From assembly GCA_025024175.1 (NCBI GenBank), contig QCXZ01000041.1, positions 20,207,786 through 20,271,785 on the forward strand: DNA of 64,000 bases, in the 5' to 3' direction. Every line of letters starts with the position of its first letter. Position 1 is the stretch's first letter. This DNA comes from Rhyzopertha dominica (Eukaryota > Arthropoda > Insecta > Coleoptera > Bostrichidae). Shown piece by piece: positions 34,221 to 47,200 of the stretch. The notes below the pieces were generated by a model, which did no database searches, had not been told where the DNA came from, and worked only from the letters and a program-made list of their open reading frames with translations. The translations under genes and the position numbers were made by a program.

Positions 34221-34850
34221 GGTTAATTTTCAAAAATTGTTGTTATTTAAGCTGTCTCGGGGTTGAGGTCACTGCTCTCTAACAGCTGGTAGCTATGGTG
34301 TAAAACACGTCCGTTTATCTTCTGGTGTAGTTTTATCATCTAGACGGTTTTCTTCTGGCGCCGGGAAGTTCGAAAAAATCTCCCGCAAGGCATTCTGTTT
34401 CCGTTGTCGGAATAGTTCACGTTACTTAACGGGCCTATGCCATAATTAAGCCACTAGCTTTCTGCGAATTTTTGGTTGCAATAAATTATAATGTACTTGT
34501 TTATTGAACCGAGCCATTGAGGGATTTCGAAGAAGCAGTGAGCTTGAGATTTCATCGTTTTCTCAGCTATAAACAGAGCTCAATTTCCTAACACCTCGTC
34601 AGGCCGTTCTACACCTAAAGGTAGGCTTTCAGATATGCTCAGTTTTCAGGCTAATGTTCGGTTTCTCATAATTTTAGACCTTTCTTTTTATGTCCCTTTC
34701 ATCATAATTCTCGTGGCGTTGCTCTTGCGTCCTGGTTACGTAAACACCAGGTATCAGGATCCCATATCAAGGTCCTTCCAGAATCGAGTAGACTTTTGGT
34801 TGCCGTATCTACCTCGTCGGTCTTATTAGAGGGTTAGACTACCATCCATC

Positions 34851-34930
34851 TACCCACCACCAAGGTCTAAGGGGTACCAGGCTTATTTAACTCGCCGTTA
34901 AGTCGACCTGGATTTTTACAGTGGTGGGTA
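34851..34930. repeat. 80-base hairpin with perfect 10-bp arms
   Basis: TACCCACCAC pairs with GTGGTGGGTA; inside them CCAGG pairs with CCTGG, and the centre TTAACTCGCCGTTAAG is itself partly self-complementary. It lies in a GC-richer block (34715-34980) that may be part of an unrecognised element. Confidence 0.55.
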
Positions 34931-35658
34931 CGTCATCCTACAACCGCCGTGGAGCAGCCCACCACAAAAACAAATAAGAATTTCACATAATATTCTCGTG
35001 TTTACCTTCATTTCATTACCGTACGGTTTCGAAAAGATCGTGGTATTTTATGTTCGCTATTAATTTTTGACTGTAATCATTTACATTTGAATTGAATTAA
35101 CTATTACTTAGCGAGTTTATATCGCGTTATTTGTTCGTATTCGTTACGATCTACGAAAAATTCAGGGATTACCCTGCTAGTATCACGTGAAGCCTAAAGT
35201 TGAACTCTAATTTCTCTTTATAAATAATTTGTGAGCCGAGTGCAGCTATACCAGGTACAGCCAGAAAGTTTTGATAACTACTATTATTTTTATACAGTTA
35301 AAAGTTACTGTTTACTTGCGTTTGTATTACCAAGTTTATACCACCGTAAATTATACCGATTGTTAAAGAGAGCAGTGAGTTTTATTTTGTTTAGCACTTA
35401 TTAAGAAGTAATCTTTCCCTTTTTTTGTGTGATAGATCGGTTGCTTAACATTTTGTGCAAAACGGGTAAGATCGCGTGTTTAGACGATTTATACCCCCTC
35501 TACGCTGTGCTGGTGGGTTTAGCAGCCATAGCTCTGGTGAGATAGTTTCCACTACCACCCTCTATAATTTTTTCTACTTTCTTAATTTGTCGTTTCTTTC
35601 GATTTGTGCGCGACGTAAGGGTAAACCCCTAGAAGTCATGCCACATACTGGAGGAATC

Positions 35659-36050
35659 TATGATGGCTAATAAGAAAGAAACTTTGACAGCCATAAGCAA
35701 AATGATAAATAAAAGCCTTCAGTCATTGATGATAAGTTGGCCCTCTGATTCATGAGTTTTCATTTCACCAGACCAAGATACCGGCAAGTCAATCAAAACA
35801 GACAGATCACCTTAAATAGGCATCGTACAAGTCATGTAAGTAATAGTGAAAGCACAAAGGTGCAGAGCGCGATCTATCGAAATATCGGATTCACTTCAAA
35901 ATAGAACCACAGGCTACTAGCGGCTAAGGCCTACCTAACAATGATGGCCAAAAAAGAAGAAACCTTGCACAGCATAAGCACAAATACAAATAGAAACCTA
36001 TGTCTTAGTTCACCAGCTTGACCTGTGACTAATGAGTTGTTCCAAATGTC
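35659..36050 (+). repeat. dispersed repeat, copy 2 and partial tandem copy
   Basis: A unit of about 283 bases starts GATGGCTAATAAGAAAG at 35659 and starts again as GATGGCCAAAAAAGAAG at 35942, where about 110 bases are kept. Its second half (35775-35945) matches 34060-34220. Confidence 0.65.
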
Positions 36051-39000
36051 TTCAATTTGAAAACACATTATTGTTTATCATCCAATTTAACAGCTTATAC
36101 TCCATTCAAGATACACTGCAGTTCTTTAGATAACGAAATTACCCATACAAAGACACGAGGGGAGGGGAACACTGTATGGTACATATCTGTAACAGATTTT
36201 CTTCGGCAAAATAACAGATATAGTTCGTAAGGCTAGTAGTTTTTATATATTGAAGTGGTTCATATGTGAAGTATTCCGAATTTGCAGATTGCATTTAGTA
36301 GGTTTCCAGAAAACAATAACTTGTGTGGTCTTCAAGTGTATGTTGGAGCCGGGCGATGCGTGTGGTCGTATATTACTGCAAACTTTTAACCCCCCCAAGC
36401 TGGTGGCTAATCATATCGTACCCAGGGTGACAGGGATATCGTGAACCGCGTGGACAGATTTATTTTGTTAGTTGTTGTTTTAAGTATTAGGACTGAAGGA
36501 ACGCAGACATTAAAATCATATATGAAAGTAGGTAGGCTAAAGTGATTTTTCTGGTACTCTGGAGTGTTCCGTTTGTGGGAACGAAAAATTAACGGCTTGT
36601 GTTGCTATTTTGCAATATGTTGGAGTTTTGGTGGGTACCAACAAGGAAATTATGTTGAGGGGTGATTTTTAGGGACGCTAAGGAAATAGGAACACAAGAA
36701 AGGGATTGAGTGGATGAGAGCTATCGTCACGATCAGTTGACTTGTGATTCACAAAAATTGTTACCTGCCATTTATGTGTTTTTATTAATATCTATACGAG
36801 TTGTATTCTAATTCTGTTCGGAACCATCACTTGTTAACTGTGTACAACTTTTTTTGTGCTCTGTGAATTTGGGATTCAAACACGTAGGTATGGTAAACTA
36901 CCTGTTCTTTATTAAGGTGTGACTGTAGTTTGTTTTAATGGTATTTCGTGTATATTATGTGCATACCTTCTTAATTTTGGTTGTTTTATTGTACTAAGCC
37001 AGCTATTGTGAGATCCGGATATCAATAACTGTAAACGTTCTGGGGTCTGTACTGGTCCATCATTCTTGTCACACAACTCATAGGGTCCTGCTTTGGGTAA
37101 ATTGACCATCACGTTTCCGTAATTATATTGGGTATTTTTTTATCTAAATTCATTATTTGTGACCACATTTTGCTTTTTCTAGGTATAATCAACGTTTATT
37201 TACTAATTTTAACGCATGCGGCTTTTTCATAGACCCCTTTCTATGGATCATTACAATATTTATCTTAATATCTGTTTTGTTATTGCACAAAATGTAAAAG
37301 GCATAATAAACTAACATTCGCATGTAAATTGTATTTCTGGAGTTAATTACATTTACTTTTTTAACCCAATTTCAGCAGTGCCAATAAAGAAAATTGCGAA
37401 TCGTCAATGGTACATTGGGTCCACCCATAAAACTTATAAATTACCATTTACGTCTAACGTTCAGAGGATTAAATTTGGAACTTCCTGCGTTGAACATTAA
37501 CGGGGGAAGGCGGAACCCCATGTAAAAACGCTTACGCCTGACTACAAATCACATTTAGCCGGCGCTGATGTTCTAATTCTTAAACCTGAACTTTTAATTG
37601 TCCGCTAACTTCATTACCAACAGACCACAAGAAACTTTTCGCGTAATTCGCGCTCAAAAGGGCGGGCACCCAAAAATAATTACATCCTCCGGCAGCGCGA
37701 GAACGCATAATCCCCAACAGATAAGTTAGTCTGTCGCAGGCGATGTTGCCGTTTTTGCCCAACAAATCTTCCCGAACAAAACCCAAGCTCTATAGCGTTT
37801 CCACCAGCCTACTAAGTACCAGTCGAAGCGGTCCCCGGGTTGCGGTTGAAAACGCCGTTAACTGGGACATTCCCCAAGTGACGTTCCGGCATCCAGGAAG
37901 GGAAGTGACACGCCTGAAGAGATGACCCGCATGTTCTGTGGAAATTCATGCAAATTCCGGTGGAAACGATAGGTATGTCAAACATCTCTTTACCACTCGC
38001 TGATAAAAAGTTGGACGAATACACCGAGTGATTCCTAAGTGATCGCATATACCCCTGTTCAAGTGAAGGAAGTCACATAAGCTATCTCTTAAAAGCCTTA
38101 GTTTTCCTAGACAGAGGAAGTCAAAGTTTAATCCTCTTTCATTATGCTTGTACGTTATTATCATTTTCTTTGTAAACTAATGTTGATATATATTGCTACC
38201 AAGGGTGTGCATAGAACTACTCACTTTAGTATTCTTGTGAAAAAGCTCGATTGAATGCCTAATCAATAATATATTTCCACACTATTTCTACAGTAATTTA
38301 AGTGGAAACGGTGTTTTGGAAAAACTGTCGTACAAAGAAAATTGAAGGCTTTAGTTTAAATAACAGGTAAATACGTATTCGAATTTTAAAATTTGGCTCG
38401 GTTAGTGACCGAAACGATATGCTAAATTTGCCACTTCAAGAGGCTACTACTGACTACGCGAATGGGACCCAGAACCTACTTTTTATAATACCTACCTCCG
38501 TTTGAGCACGTTATAGACATGAAAATATAGAATAAATAACATAGAAGACTAAAGTTTTCCAACACTTATATGTAAACTAAACGGTTTTAAAAAAATCTAA
38601 TGTGAACTAATCTGAATGTATTTATTTATACTCATTGCAGACAGGGCCCGCTTTAAGGGTGGGGAAGCTCAACAACCGCCAGAGGGCAAAAAACTCAAGG
38701 GCAGTAGTGTCGGTAGCAGTAAAAAGATAACTCGCACTTTATGCAGTGTTATTTACTTTCTGTTTACGACAAGCAAGAATGAAAAGTATTTGCCTTACAC
38801 TGGGGCGGCGAAAGTCGCTATTTTTGTAATTATAATTTTCCAAAAGCACATTACGATACTTAGATCATAAAGCACAAGTTATTTCATATTTGCACAAGTT
38901 CATTAATACGTGTTTTTATATGTCTAATTTACCGATATAAATTCAGATGGATGTATCAAATCTACTGATTCACATGGACGTTCGTTGAAATATTTATTAC

Positions 39001-39942
39001 AAGGACAATCCAAGGACATTTCGTCAAAAAAGGTTGTAAAAATTGAATTATAAGTCCTGATAAACTAATAGTGTTGATCAAAATTATTAAAAATTGCAAC
39101 TTGCTTCCTGTCCAGCCGCTGTTAAAGCCGATAGATATTGAAAACAATTTAAAAAATAACGCTGGAAGTCCCAGTAACTATAGAAAAAAACAGTGACTTG
39201 ATAGGACAATTTTTAACAAGAGAATAATGGCTTCTTTTAACCTCTTCGATTGAAAAGTTGAAAGATAGCAAGTNAAAGACGTAGTTACGAGTCAACAAAG
39301 CATAATATGGTAAATTCACACAACCCAGCGACATCGGCGTCCACNGACAACCAAACAGTTTCGTAAACGAAATATAGAGGACGAAAGTACAGAAAACCTA
39401 TACTTACAGAAACGACAGCGATTTTCAACACAAAGTAGGCGGTGTATGTGTCAACTCGACAATGGTTAAAGTGGTACTCTAATCAACGTCACTCTTTTTT
39501 TGGGTTTCTCTTGTTTTGTATTGGTGCTCGTTTTGGTAAAACTGCTTATACATTTATTGAGGATGTTCTTTAAAGAGTGGTAACGCCGTTTTCCTGTTAA
39601 CCGTGTGAGCCACCGTAGCTACTACTACGCCAATGTCAATAAGTAGTTCTGAGTCAGACCAGGTTTCCGCTTTGCTACCGTTTAGGAAAATATGACAGAA
39701 ATCCTTAAATAAGCTATCCAGATGGTGTGGCAGTTATTGTTGACTTAAAAGGATAAATATTTTGTAGAGCTGCTCGTGGAGAGTAATTTCTTGGCAGCTT
39801 TAATAGTATGCAAATTTAGATGTTGATTAATGATTAATAAGCAAAAAGGTGTACAGCCAGTGTTATATCGTGTACACATCGTTTGTTAAAAAAAATAATG
39901 CAATTAAGGTCGTATTTTTTATTAAAAGTCCGTTACAAGTGT
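36051..39942. other. intron sequence with a GC-richer block
   Basis: No gene is recognised. 37490-38110 is GC-richer, low in repeats, and includes small ORFs on both strands without domain resemblance. It could be conserved noncoding DNA. The rest is AT-rich. Confidence 0.4.
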
Positions 39943-40800
39943 TTAAAATTCTTTAAAGTACTCCCCTTGGACCTCCACATACTTTTCCCAGCAGCTTCGA
40001 CACGGCAGTGTGAATCCCCTTAGTGAACCAAAACGGATTCCTCTCAAGATGGTTTTAATCTTTGGGAACAAAAAAAAGTCTGTCGGGGCTAGGGCTAGGC
40101 GCGACCAACATTGCCAAGTTGTGCTTGGCAAGAAAAACCCGGTTGCGCAAGATGATGTAGTTCAGAGCTACTGTAGCATTTTGATATGATAGGTAGCGTT
40201 GACTGACTGTCCTTGTGGTACAAATTCCTTGTTTACCCTTCCCGTGGCGTCGAAGAAGGCAATGAGTGCAGTTTTCATTAGCGATATGCTCACTATTGCC
40301 TTCTCGGGAAGATGGAACTCTGAAATGTGTAATTCAGAACTTTGGCGCTTTTTTTACGGGTCGTATTCACAAATCTGTTTCGAGCAGGTAATGACATTAT
40401 CTAAAAAATCAGGTTTATTTCGCACCAGTTACAAAAGCTCTCGTCGGTCAATGATTTGGGCGCACACACTTTCCGCATTTGCAAATAGTTAGTGACGATG
40501 TCGTGCATAGCAGAGTTCGGAATACTAAGAATCTCTGCTACCATCCCATAACACTCGTTCGACGATCGGTATTATTTATTATACATATGTAACAGAAATA
40601 TTATCATCACACTGGTAGACGGACGTCATGAGTGCAGTTCGTCCTGCACCTCTTTCCGGCCACTTTTAAATTCTTCATCCGCCTGGAAATTTGAGAATAG
40701 GAAAGATAATAGTGCCCGTAAGCTTCCACGACCATTTGGTGGGTATCAAAAAGACTTTTGTTCAGTTTAGCCATGGCCACCTCTAATAAGGCCGCGGCCG
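39943..40800 (-). pseudogene. mariner-type (DD34D) transposase relic
   Basis: On the minus strand, frames recover most of a mariner transposase. The N-terminal helix-turn-helix gives HQMVVEAYGHYYLSYSQISR, and a second block reads MVAEILSIPNSAMHDIVTN with MRKVCAPKSLTDE. The catalytic core has YDP, FFDATGRVNKEFVPQGQSVN and APTDFFLFPKIKTILRG, where the Asp of APTD is the third catalytic residue. The end is WEKYVEVQGEYFKEF. The first catalytic Asp position reads as a non-acidic stretch (VITCSKQ), and a segment before the third motif is missing. Frameshifts and stops make it dead. No terminal inverted repeats were found. It differs from the three Tc3-like relics elsewhere in the window. Confidence 0.83.
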
Positions 40801-43800
40801 TAGTGAATGGCAACAGCGCATTTGTTGCAGCACAAGGCCGACTAACCGGGATTAGAAAGTCGCGCGCGTAAAATATATAACGTCAACCCAATTTTATTTA
40901 TAGGGTTTTTGAGGTATTTTTTCAGAGTATTTCTCAAATTTCGCAAAAGCTGACATCCGTTTTGAAAATGCAAATCAATTGCTATATTCGCTTCAGGTTC
41001 GCTTGAAACGGAGCGAAATAAAATTGAGATACGAAGTGTTATTTCGAAGTATCCAGACACTCTAAACTGTATATTTTTGAAAATCAGAAAAACTTTCAGC
41101 GGCAAAGTTATACAGGAAGGATGGAATGTTATATCATTGAAGGAATTGTCGCGATAACTTGAATAGGGACAAATTTTTGAGTCAAAGGCAAGCACTTCGT
41201 GCATTAGTGTTACCCAGGTAAATGTCATGGCGTGCAAATTCTGCTACAATCGCTGTATTCATTTAAGAGTGAATGTTGAATTTTACTTACTTATTACATT
41301 GAGATCTGCTTTATTTTTTTATAAATCATCTAAAACACTGAGACAAAGGATTTATTTTATGAGCATTACGACGACCACATACGCTACAAAAGAAATTTTA
41401 TGTACTTACATTATTTCTAGTGAAACTATTTATTTGGTATATTTAAATATAAAATACATCATCTCTGAAGCAACAATAAATAAACCTGATATGCCAAACA
41501 GTTTGGTAAGATTTGATATGTTAAGACATGTACGTAAAAAGAGAGAAGCTATAAATATATTCAGATAAGTATTTCTAAAACTAAAGTATTTATATTTCTT
41601 ATATTTAAATCTGAAGCTACAGTTTATTTGACCGTAATTTGAAATAATTATTTAACAAAGCATTATTAACTACTGTACATTTTACACCATTATTGCATAA
41701 GTAGCAATATAGTTGATTCACAAAAAAAAATGCGATTCGTTCACTTAAAACATTTAAAATGACTTTCTGTTTTGTAGATACGTGCTGACACAATCTCTCA
41801 AATTTTTCAGATATTTACATCCGCATCGCGCACATGTTCAACAACAATTTTATATGGCACTCCACCATTTATTAAATTGTAATAAGGACCTGGTCAATGA
41901 CCATTACCTTCCATTAATTTAAATTTAACGCATTCATTAAATGCATTCAAAAGCAATTAAATTTTCGTCCAAGTTTGAATGCAACAGAATCGATAATATA
42001 AAATATATTTGATTCGTCAAACGTCTAGGTAGTTGTAGTTAAATGTCGCAAAAATGATGCAGTATCTTCTGAATTTGACAAAACAATGATTGGCCTTTTG
42101 ATAGTACTTCACAGACTTTCTCAAAGCACGAAGTTGAAAGTTGTAAATTCAGCACTAACTAGATTGTAATGCAAATATATATTATTATTAAGAATCCACA
42201 ATTTTTGATTCTGACTCGAAAATTTCATTAGCGATTATATCAAAATTTCTGGCGACAATTATCATGCTTTGAAAGTTTCACATCTTCACCAGTGATCCTA
42301 ATGCGATCACGGTATTTTGAAAAAATACATCTCCATAAGCAAGATCTATCTGCGTTGTTACTGGCAACTCGATAGCGGTAATTTTCCTAGCTCTTTTCCT
42401 TTCTGAGATTTAAAATTTTCCATACATCAGAACGGTACACACAACAATACGGTTTAAGTCGTAGGTTAAACTAAAACTAAACCAAACTAAAACTTATTTG
42501 TTTTGTCACTAAGCTATTTTGTTGGGGGCACTTATGTAGCTGGGCTATTTTTCTCAGACTATTTTGTTGAGACTATTTTGTCCCTGGTCATGATCCCCTT
42601 CATCTAAACCAGCTTCCTGAACTCACTGCGATCAACATGAACTCTAGGAAGAAAATAATTGCACCACTTTCCGGACAAACCCTGTACTTTATTAAGCGAA
42701 TCTAATTTATATGACCCATGGAGACTGTTTTTACCTTCTAACAAAAATATAATCTGCAAACAGTGCAGTAAATTACAAAAGAAAACTTTTGTTTTGCGTT
42801 GCTTTAATAAAACAGTTGCTGGTGCTAATTAATGTATGAAATATTCAGATTTATTAAATTAATTTTTGTTGCGTTGAAAATTCAAAGCCTATATAGAATA
42901 ATCATATAAGTTTGGGTATACCGTGTATTACATTTTTAGTTTTAAACCATTACATATATTCGCCCTTTCGGTTTCAAACTCGGACCTTTTATTACGTTCC
43001 AGTAGAATAGGTTATCTTCCTATCTTTGCCATTTGATGCACTGTAGGACAAGTTTTGTTTAAATGGTTGCAGGTTCCGTTGCGGTAAACTAATAAAATGG
43101 CAAATATGTCATTCTGTGGAATACTCATCTTATTCTTACCGACAAATTTGGCTAGTTAAAGTTTTAGTGGCAGAGAGTAATTCTTAATTTCTTTAATGCT
43201 AGAAACCTCATTGCTAAACTTGCCTTGAACATAGAGTNAAGTTCAAGATTCTGTATATTCATTGTCTATCGTTGATTTATATTCGTATATGTATACAAAC
43301 TATGTTATCGTAGGCAGTTATAGGATATCCTTTATTTTTGAGACTGGTTGCAAATGTATGCTCCCTAATATATAAAAACTGCATAATAGTAAAATGCATG
43401 TCTATGCCGTGGTGTCTGCACCGCAAGCAACTGCAGACAGATCTATTTCGCTATCATTATATTATATTTATGTCTAGTGCGGACAGCACGGCATAGTACT
43501 GGTTTTGCCTGCATAGCAAAGGTTTGGTATGATATAAATAGAAATTTAGATGACAATGCCCCATATGTCTGCATTACATTGACATGATGTCAAAGCCACA
43601 TAGCTGTCATTATGGGAACTACTTCCTAAAGGAAGTGACGATGTTAGTATATCTGTCACTAGACTTAGGTGAATATTTTATAATATATGATGATAATTCA
43701 TTAGAACCTTCTATGGAAAGTATATAAAGTTTAATAATATAAACAGCAAATAGACGCTTTTTTTATTTTATATTGAAACCATGTGCACCGTTGTCGTTTT

Positions 43801-44148
43801 TTTACATAATGTAAAATACACCAAAATAGCCGATCTTAGATCACAAGTATGATTAATAAAGTTACCCTAAAATTCACAGCTGAAACAAAAATTAAATAAT
43901 ATATGTCTCATTTGATGCAAATTTATCGTCTTCTTCCGGTATAACCAGAATGGCGGAGTTACTAAGCCACCTTATATATTAGGTACCAAAACATTTTTAT
44001 TATTAACTTTATTATTAATATATTCCCCTGATAGCTAGAAGCTATAAGTGGCTCATTAGAAATCAACCACTTACATGAATCACCCCGCATAAACTCAGGT
44101 TTCCTACTTTGTGCTAACGACTGCTGCGGAACAAAAAGTGGTGCTTAC
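40801..44148. other. intron sequence upstream of the mariner relic
   Basis: A 131-codon minus-strand ORF (40842-41237) and a 113-codon plus-strand ORF (41227-41568) match no family and are probably chance or noncoding parts of repeats. Near 42500-42590 a short phrase, CTATTTTGT, recurs four times in a loose tandem. One hairpin is listed separately. Confidence 0.4.
43402..43496. repeat. 95-base hairpin with 20-base arms
   Basis: CTATGCCGTGGTGTCTGCAC (43402-43421) pairs with the complement of 43477-43496 at 18 of 20 positions, leaving a loop of about 55 bases. The size is within the range of insect microRNA precursors, but no expression evidence exists here. Confidence 0.5.
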
Positions 44149-44233
44149 CGTAATGGTGGTATACGCTGGAATCACTGGGTGCTAGCCTCTGCGCCCTTCT
44201 AAACCACTGCTCAGCCTCAGCCGTCCTGCTCAC
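44149..44233 (-). CDS. TMTC2: TMTC-like gene exon: end of second TPR
   Basis: A small 85-bp exon with acceptor TTTGCAG (ending at 44234) and donor GTAAGC (from 44148 down). It begins in phase 0 with GTG and ends with one base of a split Gly codon completed by the exon at 20118. The product is VSRTAEAEQWFRRAQRLAPS and then DSSVYHHY. It completes the helix pair of the second TPR, and AEQWFRRA fits the helix B pattern. The exon is short enough to be missed by ORF prediction, and its skipping would shift the frame (85 is not a multiple of three). Homology on both sides is continuous, so no exon is missing between it and its neighbours. Confidence 0.9.
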
Positions 44234-47200
44234 CTGCAAACGCCATAAATCAGTTAAGTAAACTTCTGAATGCTGCAGACGAACTCATTAAAGCCGATAG
44301 GAAAGTTTACGTATGTACTTAATGCAACTCTGACGAAACGTGTTTGTTCCAAATGTGTATCCACTTGTGCAAGCATTGAGCTACACCGCATATACCAGTA
44401 AGTTAACTTTTAAGCGGAAGTTTCTGTCAGCAGATTTAAGGCAGCAAACATTTTGAAATTCTAGAATATCACTCACAGATCTGAAGCACTTTGCGAGTAT
44501 TTATCCAATTAAACATTTAGCAGGACAACTTTCGTAGTTTATCGTAAATAGGGTTCCCGGATACGGCGTGTATTAAACTTCTACGTTAATTAATTAATTA
44601 GGAACTTTGTTATTGCAAGCACGCCGTGCCAAATATGAGATTTCTAAATACCAAAACAACGCTTTAGTGTCTAACTCAATTTCCTCGTGTATCAGTTTAT
44701 TTTATACTTATTATTAAAAAAATGACTACAATTAACCATTCAATTATATAGTAATGTTGTAGGATAAAATGCTAAATAACTTCATTAACTAAATAGTCTC
44801 ACTTAATTTACAATAGAAAAGTTGGCGACTACATTATTACAGAGCTCCAATTTTTAAAGAAGTAAGGCTGTGCGAGTAGTAGGTACAAGCTCTCGCCAAA
44901 TATCATATTTTGCCCATGAAAAAGAATCTGAAATTATCATCAAGGATTCAAACGTTGTAGTGAAAGAATTCAGATTTAGATAAGCTACTATATACGCTTC
45001 TAGTATAAAAAGCAGAACCGACACAATATGTATAATTCTGACAAAATGAGCTTCATTTGTTTACAAAGTGGCAAACTGATTTATGAATAATACCACTTAC
45101 AGGAATGGATCTATCCCTCATTTTAGCTACGTGCGTACACACTTTCTACTTGGTAGCACACTTGCTAAATCGTCACTTGTATGTAAGAAGCAAAAAAAAT
45201 GTATAGCTGCTATGGTTACCAAAAAACAAATAAATGATTCCAATATTAATTTACGAATTACTCTTTTTGGAAGTTTGGGGATGACATGTATTGTCACTTG
45301 TATTTGTATGGGCATTTACAAATTCGTCGAAGACCGCATTAAATAAAAATCTACAGGACTGCTTGTGACAATAACTTGTTATATTCTTCAGCTCGTTATT
45401 AAACGCATTAATTTCGGAACTAACATGTACTAATTATTGCTTCGTGCGCCGTACCTGACATTATTACACAATGTGATATATCTCCAGACAAAGTGACTAT
45501 AATCGTCCATAAAAACCTTATTATGCTAAAGTTTACCCATTGTTTATGCGATATAAGTATAAATATGGGCAATGCCAAGAAGGGGACAAAGAATTAAAAC
45601 AGACGATAGATAGCTCCGATCGTTTGGGATATCCGAAAGATACAGAGTATGAAAACAAACCAGTCCTGGATCTCTAACTTTTAAACGCTGCCCAGTGAAA
45701 AAATAATGTGCTCAAAAATATTCTGTGTGGGTTCTGATAAAACTGTTTAGAACATGGTAGAAGTATCACGGAAGCATACAAGTAATTACATCGAGTTATT
45801 ACAGTGGTAGTTTCTGAAGAAGTATTATATGTCGTCGTCTAATATAGAAATTAATACATATGTTTAAAAGATTCAAAATATGTCACACGCCGTAGGTTAA
45901 ATACCTACAGTTTCGCATATTGCGTTTATTTCTTTTTTCGCAACTTAGGCAACCAACCTTATCTCCTAAGTTCAGCGATCTAATATAGTTCCTGCGTCCA
46001 TTGTCACACATCGCTAGAATCTACTTAGTACTACCTAGAATGACTTTATAGGGACATTGGCGACAATAAGTGTCTTATTTTTATTGGTTCCTCCATTGAG
46101 TGTCGAGATTAAAGGTGGGCCATTTTAGTTTGTGGACGCCGGAAAGCGAAAACGTCCTCGCAAAAACCGTATCCATAGGTAATGGCGGAGCATAAATTAA
46201 AACAAGCAATATACGTTTTACTACAACATATCAGAGATGACCACGGGTGTGTCGAAGATACAGCTAAGCCACAATTTCTTTTAATCAGACGTGCCAATAC
46301 TTACTTACAAAGTGCATCAACATCAGCAACTTATTTATTACAACAACCTTATAAATGAATGCGAAATGTGCTCTACCGGCACATCATCATCGACAGCATT
46401 ACCGCACCTCATTTAAATTAGACAATCAGGATTGCCAGATAGGACTAGACGAAAAGGCGTCACCGACAGCCAAAGATTCGCAGTAGTTACTAATATGGGT
46501 TCGTTATCTTTATTTAATTAAAAAAATGGAAATACAACATACCTGAGCAGCATATGGTATGTCGTTTGATATTAAGTAAATTGTATTGTCAGGCTTTTTC
46601 CAAGTTTCCAATTTCTGATTCTGATTCAATCTAGCAACCCCGCTTTGCATTAATCGTGAGTTGACTTTTGAGATCCCAGAGCAAGAAACTTTGCAGGTGG
46701 CGCCTCTCATCTTCATTACGCGAACAAAGCTACTACGTATGTACGAACTATTCATTTGTTGCGCGATCCGATGGTTCCGGGATCCCCGAACGATGAACGA
46801 GCCTGAGGTAGTCATCTGTAGTCAAGGTGTAAAGTTTGACATTGCTTAACTTGGCTATATTGCAGAATTTGGAGTTTGGATTTGTGTAGTCGTGGTTTAG
46901 TATATTTAAATGTAATTCTATGTATATAATTTTGAGTGTTTGATTGTGGTTAGAAAGGTTGTATATACAGCAGACCTTGAACTATATATTAAACTTGAAG
47001 TTTTTTAGTTTTCATGTTTTTAGCTGGGTTATGTAATATAATAGCCAACAATCGCATTTTTGCATGAATTTATGGATTTATTTCGACGGATGGAAGTTGG
47101 CCATAAGAAGAGCTGAAAATCATCGCAAGCAGCTCTACATATGTTAGAGTTGAAAGATTTAATTATTTTATCTGAATGAAGAGTTGGCTTACAAATATTG

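Noticed and set aside
40842..41568. 131-codon minus and 113-codon plus ORFs
   Set aside because: AT-rich, with no domain or family resemblance and no splice or promoter support; likely chance or repeat noncoding sequence.
45083..45346. 87-codon ORF with a hydrophobic C-terminal segment
   Set aside because: A possible single membrane helix arises easily in AT-rich DNA; no homology, signal or conservation evidence.
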